Shown: positions 35,201-37,546 of the stretch, piece after piece
Position numbering within the stretch: position 1 is the stretch's first letter
Layout: the number at the start of each line of letters is the position of its first letter
NCBI RefSeq assembly: GCF_015356765.1
Contig: NZ_WTCQ01000002.1
Location: 62,001-126,000 of the forward strand
Reading direction: 5' to 3'
Length of the DNA: 64,000 nucleotides
Origin: Candidatus Clavichlamydia salmonicola
Lineage (GTDB): Bacteria > Chlamydiota > Chlamydiia > Chlamydiales > Chlamydiaceae
Translations under genes and position numbers: made by a program
The notes under the pieces: generated by a model
The model's database searches: none
What the model saw: only the letters and a program-made list of their open reading frames with translations
What the model was told of the DNA's origin: nothing

Positions 35201-37107
35201 GTGACATTGCCTAATAATGAAAGATAATTTTCTTGAAGAAATCCTAATGATACTGCGTCTGATATATGAAAAGGGAAAGCCAATCCAGTAACGATAGCCC
35301 CCCCCATAGACAATGGCCCTTTTAAAGCCCCCCCTGATAAGGGCAAGTAATCAGCCGCTATAGCAGCTGCAACCCTTTTTAAGGTATTTAAATTTACGCC
35401 ATCTTTACCATAAACAGGATCTGAAAGATTTGAAATACTATTTCCTCCAAGATCTAGTTCTCCATGTAACATGCCTCCAGCAAGAGATAAATAATGCATT
35501 CGCACATAAGAAAGATTAACTGCATCTTCTTCATTCCGTGGAGCTGCTAATTTAGTAATAGAATAATGTCCAAAATCAACAGAACCTGACATTACACCAC
35601 CCATTAGAGGCAAGTAATGAGCTACAGTATTTTCTAAGATATTATTCAAAGAAATTAAGTTGACTGCATCATATTTGGCTATAGGATTTGCTAAATTTTT
35701 TAATGAATAGAAATTCATATTAAGATCACTGGCTAATGATCCACCAGAAACCGACAAATAATTTTTTTGCAAATAAGCTAATGGAACAGCATCTTCTGAA
35801 TGTATAGGCTTACCTAATCCAGATAAAACAAATCCACCACAGCTTACAGGACCTACAAGCGCTCCTCCAGTCAAAGGAAGATAATTTTGAAGAGCTAGGC
35901 TTAAACGAATTTTTAAAGCCCTTAAATTGACTGCATCTGTTCCTGTAACAGGGTCTCCTAAATTGTGAATGATGTGGTTACCAATATTAAAATCACCTTC
36001 CATAATGGATGTTCCATCTAAAGTGAAATAATGTTTCTGTAAAAACTCAAGATTTACTGCATCAGAAATATTAACTGGCTTTAGTAATCCAGTTAACCCT
36101 TGGCTTCCCATATCCAAAACACCCTGCATCAAGCCTCCACTTAAAAACAAAACCTTTTCTTTTAACTGTTCTAAGAACTTGTCTAATGTATTTAAGTTAA
36201 CTGCATGAAAAGGATCCATTGGATCTGGAAGACCTGTAATAAACGCTCCACTTAATCCTAAATTTCCAGTTAATGTTCCACCTGACAAAGGAAGATAATG
36301 CTCCTCCAGACCTATTATTATTTTTTTTAAGCTTCTTAAATTGACTGCATCAGTCTCACTTACAGCATCAGCAAGACTTGTAATAGAAGACGAGCCCATG
36401 TTGATAGGGCCTGACATTTTCCCACCTGATTTCACTAATGCTTCAGAAGTAAAATAAGATAAAGGAATGGCATCTGATGATTTTTTAGGAGTTGGCAGTC
36501 CTGTTAAAGGAAAGCTTGCCATATCTAAAATACCACCAAAAAAACCACCACTTAATGGAAGATAAGAACTTAATGCTGCCATCAACTCTTTACGAACAAA
36601 TCCTAGTGTAGCCGCATCTGTAGTCCAAGTAGGATCTGGTAAACCTGTTAAAACATGGCCAGCAAAATCAACCTTTCCCTTTAATTTTCCTCCGCCTAAA
36701 TTTAAATAATTTTTCTTTAAAAAACTAAATGGAACTGCATCCCCATCTGCTTCTGGAATAGGCAAAGAAATAATCTTTTGCCCTGCCATATCGATGACCC
36801 CTTCCATTTTACCACCAGCAATATGTAAAAGCTTAGATTCTGCTAACTCTAATTGTAATTGTAGTGAACGTAAATTAACAGCATCAGCTGGATCTTTAGG
36901 ATCTGCTAAGTGCTTGATATTCAGGCCTAACATGTTTAAAGTTCTATTCAGAATACAATCTGTAGCTGTAAATTCAAAAGTTACACCTGCTCCTGAATTT
37001 TTATTGTTTGGGCCTTGGTCTGTTACGACATTTCCTGCAATAGGGTGAAAGTATGTATTATTTTTTATCTTGCTTTCATTATTTTTTGACTCATTGTTTT
37101 TATTCAT
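11278..37107 (-). CDS. Giant repeat protein (about 8,600 residues), fibre-like with a C1q-like C-terminal tail
   Basis: One uninterrupted frame encodes 8,609 residues from the ATG at 37107 (SD GGAAGAGG, about 6 nt upstream). An ATG at 37122 would add five residues but lacks a Shine-Dalgarno. There is no signal peptide or TM segment. After an Asn/Lys-rich start and a short lead-in, nearly the whole protein is degenerate repeats of the form LSGGxLxGxLDMxGxxIxGLxDPxxxxDAVNLxxL. These resemble repeats of phage tail fibres and other trimeric beta-fibres. I estimate about 185 copies from unit lengths of about 41 and 48 residues. The last about 190 residues are non-repetitive and look like a C1q/TNF-type jelly roll. 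I infer a secreted or surface trimeric fibre; the export route is unknown. It stands alone at a synteny breakpoint between sua5 and recD2. Confidence 0.93.
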   Translation of the reverse strand: MNKNNESKNNESKIKNNTYFHPIAGNVVTDQGPNNKNSGAGVTFEFTATDCILNRTLNMLGLNIKHLADPKDPADAVNLRSLQLQLELAESKLLHIAGGKMEGVIDMAGQKIISLPIPEADGDAVPFSFLKKNYLNLGGGKLKGKVDFAGHVLTGLPDPTWTTDAATLGFVRKELMAALSSYLPLSGGFFGGILDMASFPLTGLPTPKKSSDAIPLSYFTSEALVKSGGKMSGPINMGSSSITSLADAVSETDAVNLRSLKKIIIGLEEHYLPLSGGTLTGNLGLSGAFITGLPDPMDPFHAVNLNTLDKFLEQLKEKVLFLSGGLMQGVLDMGSQGLTGLLKPVNISDAVNLEFLQKHYFTLDGTSIMEGDFNIGNHIIHNLGDPVTGTDAVNLRALKIRLSLALQNYLPLTGGALVGPVSCGGFVLSGLGKPIHSEDAVPLAYLQKNYLSVSGGSLASDLNMNFYSLKNLANPIAKYDAVNLISLNNILENTVAHYLPLMGGVMSGSVDFGHYSITKLAAPRNEEDAVNLSYVRMHYLSLAGGMLHGELDLGGNSISNLSDPVYGKDGVNLNTLKRVAAAIAADYLPLSGGALKGPLSMGGAIVTGLAFPFHISDAVSLGFLQENYLSLLGNVTMQNDFSMGGYSLHDLADPIEDCDAINLRFLKTFSIDALDDYLPLSGGHLTGELNMMGSLVTGLGDPEEPADAVSLGYIKNNFLSLTGGTLSGLIDMGEQRLTGVPDPIFDEDVVNLRTLSQIVVSTVSDYLPLKGGEISGILNMTDHQITGVAFPKTDSDAVSHLFLKSFALPLVGGSLSGDLDLSGFTIQGVADAEFDSDAVNLKILKEKIHQASSRLLSLSGGVLYGPLNMSGSRISNLGMPILGDDVVNLNAMRQETASTLLNYLDLAGNNEMQSSIKMGGHGISDLADPEFAADAVAYGFLENNYLNYSGGVMKGMLRMGNYRITDLEDPIEQQDAISLHALQNILESRLQGYLSIAGGVLSGDLFMGGQKIKDLSDAESDDEAVNLGFMKHSIVEQLINYLPLSGSTMLGVLDMGMHPINNVRDPVSAFDVVNLSYLQTNFLSLNGAQTMIGPLSMGKKKITNLGDPIAEEDAVNVRTMKTEIRFILASYLSTSGGSLYGSLDMNGSSISGLASPIDITDAVTLGFLKKSVLMNSGGVLQGSLSMSGQSINNLGDAVEDHDAVSLSCMKMQFQKILSLYLSLKGGTLSGSLDMNNHVVTGLSFPLSDLDAVSLLYLKQSYLPLAGGVLKGDLNLGSMRVTSVGDPIELEDAINLKTLDAFINTVLGQVLSLSGGKMKGSLDMGGQQIRNVNTPWEAGDAVNLSYIDNIISKAYKDLLPITGGILQGGLSLAGFSLSGINDPTTLDQAVNLGYLQNNVLLTSGGTLTGSLDMGSQRITQLSDPIDITDAVNLNTLTRELSLGLSTTLSLSGGMLTGSLDMSGNSIVGLGDPQDSQDAVSLGYLMQGFLPLSGGSISGSIDLGGYFVQNIADPKRDADAVNLKVMSTAIKNLKDNTLSISGGKLSGFLDMGSFVISNLQNPKKPKDAVNLQTLHHVMNLFSNKVLLLTGGTMLGKIDMSGQILTGIPDPVLDTDAVNLKTLEARIGAMTLSDNSDNPSLPPSIIMNESLNMSFCRITSLGNPINGPDAVNLQTLQRIMQESLKNYLELSGGFVTGAIDFGFQGSLKGLNAPKLDDEAVNLGTLKETFKDALIHYLPTNGGTLFGNLDMSGSSITNLKNPMHDSDAVNFGTVQKLINQHDGDYLSLNGGVLKGDLNLNNNLLRGLQAPIKDEDAVSLGYLSDNYLSIKGGVLQGPLMMKGFAITGLRMAEKDSDAVSNITMKNYVTSLTRELLPFKGGTLTGPLEMSGMPISGLALPIENDHAVNLSYVAMTFLPLTGGILKGFIDLTDNLIKGVSDPVNDADAVNLRTLNRSLLGFVPNSLSVYGGAMQGLLNMAGNILTGVIEPLSDQDVVNLRYLKKNYLSYKGGSLLGSLNLNQNSITNMADPVGDHDAVTLQFLDLFISQKITQLLPLVGGTLVGSLGMSDNKIGNLADATDDTDAVNLRVLRKEIRSIDPGLSLKGGVLKGYLDMSGYSIGGLASPKKDDEAVNLSYIKSRYLQLGGGLLVGSLFMSGKLIQRLGDPKGPEDAVNLRTLEVRLDEVTKELLPLSGGTLGGTLNMQGYSLTGISTPLASSDAVNLAFVEDGFLSITGGVLKGILDMNMHRISNVTDPISNGDAVNLQTLNARIQDQVRKKLSISGGVLLGNIDMGGSYILTGVKDPIALADVVNLRTLKGVASQLLSLSGGALYGPLSMGGKKIHSVGDPEDETDVVNLRTLRFQSARAASSYLSLTGGEITGVLSLNGNQIINLPDPIEASEPVTLSYLQRATLMISGGALLGSLALSGFPINNLGDPKEPSDAVNLSTLQEQISLAGSSYLSIKGGELQGRLMMAGHVISGVAAPVEDQDVVNFSTFKEGVASALSSYLPISGGCITGGLSVNNRPIKDLGMPINDQDAVPLSYLRTRYLSVSGGILSGILSMGGSRIENTGDPIRPGDVVTVRFFENRLKNSSKEFLPLSGGLMNGSLNMGNNLLTGLKDPQGDTDALTLAYGNHSFLSLSGGVLSGDLEMSGHTISGLNMPIKDYDAVNLLSLKASLATWATTFIHVSGGAMEGNIDMDSYSITGLQDPKNQGEPVTLNYFNKKALSISGGILEGSLDLSGHNLSHVGDAVADDQAVNLRTLKRTLDDELKGYLNIHGDAELKGSLHLEQGSIVTGLRDPLYDHEAVNLKTLNNKISQMLSVHGGTLKGNLNMAGYHIIGIGEGVDEQDVASVGMVRKQIVAVAAAYMPLAGGTMRANMKMGLYRITDLASPVDLEDAVNLAFLKSSYLSLEGSSAMQGALKMSGYPIHDLADPIKDMDAVNLRSLDERLIDLLSTVASLKGVNMEGDIDMGGHAISGLKDPIDAQDAVNLRTFEDVLAKLPLNNLPLDSLGRFIISGLEDPLFDDQPVPLAYLKREYLPKYGAQLASDLSAGEFRITQVGNPKLPDDAANLRAVEEHCSLRLRDCLLKQGGTLTGPINMASYSITGLPLAVSLTDAVSLGYLQRNYIPLLGGFLQGSLDMSMHLITNIGNPVGPNDAANLQTIIDVFEEFSGNFLTIKGGTIEGFINMSGHPFTGLSDPKDPSDAVPLSFVAENFLPIKGAILQDSLDAQGHAIIFLGDPVAEGDAVNLRSLNAAIAASVSSLNLLGGGTLQGALDAGGTILSGLADPIAQNDALTLGYAQSSFLPFSGGVLTGPLNLSGSPIVNVGTAKDDYDVVNLITVRKLMDDAVIDCIPNTGGFVYSSLNFSGYGTVTGLLSPTNPTDAVTLETLTKTLEGLMPQSGGALSGDLIMKGFSIHELASPKEENDAVNLIYLKNYTEQSMQDFIPFKGGVLAGSLDMNDYSLKGLRDPIDPKDPVTKRYIERHYMPLMSPLSKENLDLAGYQIKNLANPKEMTDAVNYETLLAYVNKPMNEYLLIQGGALQGDLSMSGHLIADVANPEAAGDAVNLRTLQAGLALVSMSHADPEPLVLDALSQDLDVNGYSIHGLLDPIHSSEPVTLGYLNGRYLELKNDVWDMGKRVIAQVADPIYDDDAVTLRVLVRELKKTKNLLLSLTGGSLSGTLDMVGNLITGIVDPVNADDAVNLRTLISKIEGCLPTGGGALKGDLSLSYNRITQLSDPSVDLDAVNLRTLKEVLSCQMQNLLPLTGGMLLGDIHMDGFALKGLADPKNGNEAVSLQYLKQHYLSLSECKPLSCDLSLSGFAIKDLKNPIMGEDAVNLRTLESRLDALNKNYLTIAGGAITGSFDFSQGGTVTGLAMPIEDYDAVPFKYLKDNFVSLTGSSFEGNIQMNGYHLLGVADALQDDEVVNFRTLLKVLDLQSSAYLKLSGGRMSNTLDMGENALVNLADPTHSGDAVTLGYLTDHFISVQGGAINGSLEMQGGLISNIADPKNSFDAVNLRTVNTQINLAMERYLPIVGGALLGRLDVQGYELTGLTYPESLDDAVPLGYLRKHFLSLQGGKLEGGLNLNGSVIGGVADPSYPNDVVNLRTLQFEINDAFSQKLSISGGSLKGNLSLGNEYRILDLPDPIHLGDAVNYQTLLQSIMGLLSSQGGVLTGDLLMGNHALKGVCDPQDDQDVVNLRTLRVLIENVNVDCLSRYGASMEGLLDMCNNIIKGVADAKDPQDAVNLRVLTEKLSHFISRAGGEFSGDLDMQQHAIHNLADPTQSRDAVNLASLNQAIGSLKELFIAKAGDSMKENLSMGGNRILDLADPIGDNEAATVSFVKRKMLPLSGGVLSGVLSLSGHRITDVARPVCLTDAVNLEVLLAEIEKSSLKNILTDGGILSGVLTLKGEGLITGVADPVHDSDVINYSTLQRAIAGCLSRKLAVLEGDLDLSSYRIKNLADAVNEDDAVNKRTMMEYNQEMRRFSLSISGGTLSGSLQMGGYGITNLGEPVSPGDAVTLSYLQANYFSLHQNAVTRDLNLGGHKILSLGNPMDDFDAVNLKTVRQMLAESQSSYISASGAVLSGNLNMGHAYRICELANPITAGDAINLGFFTSALQNFLSLDGDVMKGNLDLGGYKVSHLAYPIELTDAVNLAALKNEIKNVIVDCVSVKGTTMKGSISFGNGYTVTDLSNPQNEGDAVNLRTFNAVTANMMTSLGGVMRGSLNMGGQILTGLADPVNVADAVNLRTVREMVYDQLSEVMLLSGGVMNGVIDFGGNRATGLANPKNPDDVVNLGTLDSYHALLENKKLSSLGGALLGNLDLTNHIITGLSAPLGRSDAVNMEFVHQYAFPQKGGVLFGSLDMGGNKISSLAEPKALSDAATLGTVTSTITKIMDGYLPLTGAVLSGAIDMQGYTLKGIAEPINDSDAVPFSFLRKEYLSKDGGTLFGHLFMGQRKIKDLADPTEDRDAVNLKSLKSFTDRLFADYLPVMGGALKGSIDFGGQYTVTGLLAPKLPSDAVNLITMQKKIASSLSNYLLLTGGVLSGSLEMQGNQINNLGDPINPTDAVNLRTLTEFLASVNQTSNHEFITQQSVNADKDIEGHRLMNVGRAVDPQDAVNLATLQNMLHITTSSYLSRIGGLLYGSIDFSGNGTVTGLRDPLDASDAVNLGTLLSLTEKYLLIEGGTLTNDLSLGNHFLQNLADPVMEMDAINLRTMKAFVSTNLKDYLPMTGGVLKGDLDVGSYRMTGLAIPSNLYDAVPLHYLKEHYFLLTGGVLKGQLDMNGFSVVNIPDPQNAGDAVNMQTMTQEITKSLAHSLSYKGGVMQGSLDMGGHILTGLSNPVIAGDAVNFDYLCNNFLPISGGNVTGVINMGGSSLTGLKVPSSPTDAVDYGTFRKETDLLKNLYLPRAGGNLSGNIDMNNFMISEIADPILPQDAVNLRTFLKGLSQSISGYLPLTGGLLNGDLDLGGFRLSGISSPIELDDAINFEILQSFTNRLLPIVGGTLTGSLEMSGNPIRNIADATNDGDAINLRMLKNRLEARLSDFFPITGGGLQGNLSMQGYQLTGLGMPVSAADAVNLGYLTAVLENMLDSQGACLQGDLDLSGHCIKGVADPIDEYDAVNFKTLKLMVNQENSLTKENVDFTIVSHLDFKNTFLIKGLNDPEELRDAVNLQTLNKALLGCLSSFGGKLTGNLSLSDFSLTDIADPYAEQDAVNLRFFRKEALRLLSGAFAKKGGVLSGNIDMNGFSVKGLAYPIDPADAVSFSYLQNHYFELSNGGALSSLNMSGHRIVDIADPKDQGDAISLKVLKSILSGYLAISENGVCTDVNMSGHTLTGLADPQKATDAVNFKTVQKYLENVVLLSGSSMKGDLNMGGARIFGLHHPIDGSDAVSWALLQSEIKKVRAEVKIGSEGILNSSLDFKNQYTIRGIIDPISADEVVNLRTLHAHTSCLLSQSGGLIKGILDMGGVHTIDGIRDPISPKEAVNLRTLRHMIKEQKETMLSLAGGILRGDLSFGFSGRVINLADPRLPGDAVNLSSLNQALSHYLSFSGGIMRGILNMGGYKISHLIDPVESGDAVNLKTLINVVEECLSRSLSLDGGIMKGNLSFGGKQHIKGLADAIEEGDAISLKFLSKALKGYLSVKGGVMKASLSMGGYSIGFLADPITAMDAVNLNTLTRMLKSELNNVLSLSGGQMSGILDMGKSRISGLADPKHDADSVNMKTLKKHVSHQLENYMKSSGGMLKGQIDCSSGGRIIGLPMPISDDEAVTIGYMKNSAVMISGAKMLGDLDMNGNKISSLKNPTLPGDAVNLKTLQQYLKVLSAGSVKVSGGYIQGDLNLSGYSLRGLAEPVNSDDAVNLSYMKNYALSSLGGVMKGSMSLGSFEITDLGMPTTDFSAVNVKAVNQQIVHALSSYIPSSGGQMSGSISMGGFSLTDLEDPSRPCDAVNLRSVMTALASKVSILGGEIEGVLSMKGHAIISLGDALYEEDAVNLRVLQEYINRLKDKTLSLNGGALLGNVSMGGFSLTDIADPQSAGDAVNLDYVQSSFLSLSGGSLSGELNMAQERIKNLGDPQHLFDAVNLNALRAEVVKAMSNYSPFSGGGMVGSLNMNSYSFYGLSDPVKPSEAVPLSFLKKNYLALKGGKMASPINMGGNNISELGDAIFEKDAVSLKVLREKTAEILQNYMSAAGGIFKGIIQMSGNAIQGLADPVNLEDAVNLQTLKRTVTQQFSTFKLTTLGIMTSSIDMGRQMIINLGSPSKDGDAVNLRSLKEALKDHLSVHGGKISGNIDMGGSAVITGLGNPVEFTDAVNLQTLLSFISKEKTCTLSTKGGVMTGVLDMGGAPLKGLSDPLSQDAAISLSYADTHYLPLHGGVMKAAFNMGLQAIKGLADPVDKYDAVNLKTVAKFLLKYMPIDGGVMKGSLNMDGFTIGGLALPVDDGDAVPFGYWKSHGLSTLGTHKLQLITGDIHFNEKAGVTGLRAPKASSDAVTLNYVQTHCVSIKGAVMEGHIFMNGHTVKGIANPKAKSDALSYGFFETELHAVTESLLSIKGGIMHGNISMSSAATVCGLPDPIALDDAVNLRSLRREISSNIATVLSLKGGTLSGNVNMGGKTITGLALPIKCTDGVNLDYLRQYALSLQGGILLGEVDMNNHAMINLADPHNEADAVNLRSLKKMLSTSKGNFLSKTGGFMQGILDMDNHPLTGLADPKTVSDAVPLGYARRAFLQVSGGILKGSLWMSGKRIGGVADPATSEDVVNLRSLQERLSMFLPIVGGVLKGSLSAGGHRIKDVADPASATDAVNLHYIQKTYMSFGGGEMHGVLHMGGKTISGLADPLNATDAVNLRVVKTQVAEAIKNCFPVSGGTFSGNINMGNKILTGLSHPVNPSDAVNLSYIHFYCLPLTGGTLLGSLNLSGKKIYGLGDAVEETDAMNLRAVKRSIKDGMSHFLPLTGGVLLGSLNLAGQALEGLRMPVKRDDAVNLGYLQNRYLSLAGGAFLGSIHMNGNSITGLHNPQNEGDAVNLRTMVSALATYMPLTGMAQGTFLTGNLIFNGKAGITGLPDPKDLGSPVNLGYLVNHYFSLAGGTLSGSLNMGGKILTGLAIPCAPTDAVSLGFLVGTYVPLKGGVLEGDLNMNQHLMSHLGDALSPTDAVNLRTMKSFIYASMINCMQISGGIMKGSLNMAGKTITGLVAPKDRLDAVNLGYIKDYYLPIAGGVINGPLNISGHILSGIGDAKSFTDAVNVKVMNFSIEHHLKDYLSFKGGTMTGSLFMSGEKISGLGEPSLDEDAVNFLTVKKMISQGTLALLPKSGGKVTGNIIMTPGNTITGLKNPVNNQDAVPYGFMKSTCLSADGGKLLGNLSLSGHLMTELGDPEEETHAVNLRFLQKSLLSCLHNSGGHIHGNLDFGCSWRVVGLEMPIEPTDAVNLKCLTEHVQALLSLDGGVMKGIIDMDKHVLRGLADPTEDRDAIPLYYLKTHYISYRGNVKASRIVGNLVFNDVARVTNLGNPENLGDAVNLRYLQKGYLSKAGGVLTGSLNMSGKSITGLADPKKPSDAANMSYVEMYAIPSAGGLVKGNLDMGFQSTIKGLANPTEPGDAVNLASLHSAMNISFSSYLHRDGGRMLGVLNMGSFAIKNIANAVDEYDAVNLKTVHLAILSGVKGSVKKNGDIMQGSLHMGLHALTGLPYPVNQTDAINLAYLQSSTLSLGGGTMQGTLNMGGKSIIGLPAAISDGDAVNLKTMKSKMAQILVSYMPFSGGSMTGPLNMGGKMISGLAAPIALTDAVNLHYLKNNHLSFSGGKMKGAIDMGMQLIMGLANPISATDAVNLQTLTNGLSSSLSLRGGTMKGPLNMGGMAITGLKSPVVPGDALSLGYARLFYLNRAGGDMIGVLNMTGNIIQNVGNAISSTDAANLQTVKNEIGKALNNFLKNSIYKLRNRAMEVRAHTDPFLDNDMLLETEKETHTTSYADTGLAYKAYLSFSNHITAGLAYSWGAKTAIQWNAHQEGVLQGSGLWKNYIFFSPSQGENMIFLKNALYQFSFSAVTLKKRFRGEIMGVHLSAGKKKIIAMTESSSNSCLLSGSFLISNDDTPIFQIVNSFKVDKALKFLSWSVIILD
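11281..11690 (-). other. Non-repeat C-terminal domain of the giant protein, C1q/TNF-like by pattern
   Basis: After the last repeat (linker NNFLKNSIYKLRNRAMEV) the sequence becomes a run of alternating beta strands: GLAYSWGAKTAIQWN, GSGLWKNYIFFSPSQGEN, LYQFSFSAVTL, EIMGVHLSAGKKKIIAM, LLSGSFLISNDDTPIFQIV and a final FLSWSVIIL. Strand order, the YxFSxxxL centre and the GSFLIS...F...S ending resemble bacterial C1q-like heads that cap fibres. The assignment rests on pattern only. Confidence 0.45.
11860..36900 (-). repeat. Array of about 185 degenerate coding repeats (about 41 and 48 aa, alternating)
   Basis: Each unit has a glycine turn (SGG or GG), a beta-like GxLDMxG strand pair, an IxGLxDP turn, an acidic spacer and DAVNL. 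Two linker classes tend to alternate: a short one (DAVxLxYLxxNYLSLSGG) and a long one (DAVNLRTLxxxL plus an about 12-residue helix-like segment, then YLPLSGG). This gives a super-period near 90 residues or 270 bp. At DNA level the copies are strongly diverged; only short words such as those encoding DAV recur. The copy number is an estimate from unit length, not an exact count. Confidence 0.85.
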
Positions 37108-37546
37108 TCTGGCCTCTTCCATTAGTATTATGTAGCAGGAACTTACATGATGAAAATTCTTTTCCTAAAACCACATATTTCGAAGAGAATTGGAGAGCTT
37201 CGAATGGATGATTAGATAAAACACCTCTTTGTAACATTTAAGCTTGGCGGAATTTTCAAACAAAAAACGTTTTTTTATTACTTTTTTAAAGCCTTTAAAA
37301 AAATAGTATTTGTTCCTTCACGGTTATTTTTATCGATTACGATTTATATTTGTTTTTTATTAATTCTTTTCTAATTTATTTAACAATCATTTATCAAAAA
37401 AAAAATTTTTAATAATAAATAAAAAGATAAAAACAATATTAATAATATGATTTTTTAAATGCTTATTAGTATTCTGAATAGATTCAGAAGGATAGAATCT
37501 GAGCATAAGATTCCTTTTTTAATCTTTCTTACCTTAAACTGATTTC
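37108..37546. promoter_or_regulatory. Divergent intergenic region between the giant gene and recD2
   Basis: This spacer of about 440 bp is very AT-rich, with long T and A runs, and must contain the promoters of both the leftward giant gene and rightward recD2. No confident -35/-10 pair stands out. It contains a perfect dyad at 37472-37489. No coding sequence or RNA gene was seen. Confidence 0.45.
37472..37489. promoter_or_regulatory. Perfect 18-bp dyad upstream of recD2, operator candidate
   Basis: TTCTGAAT-AG-ATTCAGAA is a perfect 8-bp inverted repeat with a 2-bp centre, ending 57 bp before the recD2 ATG. A partial third half-site (AGAATCTGA) follows within 10 bp. The size and tight spacing suit a dimeric repressor site better than a terminator, since no T tract follows. 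The binding factor is unknown. Confidence 0.35.

Noticed and set aside
13365-36000. Plus-strand open frames of about 60-120 codons inside the giant gene
   Set aside because: They are antisense shadows of the repeat; their sequences are repetitive mirror products (for example recurrent LTAS) and none has a family signature.
11860-36900. Possible CRISPR array or satellite-like DNA repeat
   Set aside because: Period is about 125-145 bp with no exact direct repeats or uniform spacers. Similarity is at protein level in one long open frame, so it is coding repeat sequence.
11860-36900. Many LPLTGG-like strings resembling sortase LPxTG signals
   Set aside because: They are part of the repeat consensus, occur internally many times, and are not followed by a C-terminal hydrophobic anchor. 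Sortases are not expected in Chlamydiota.
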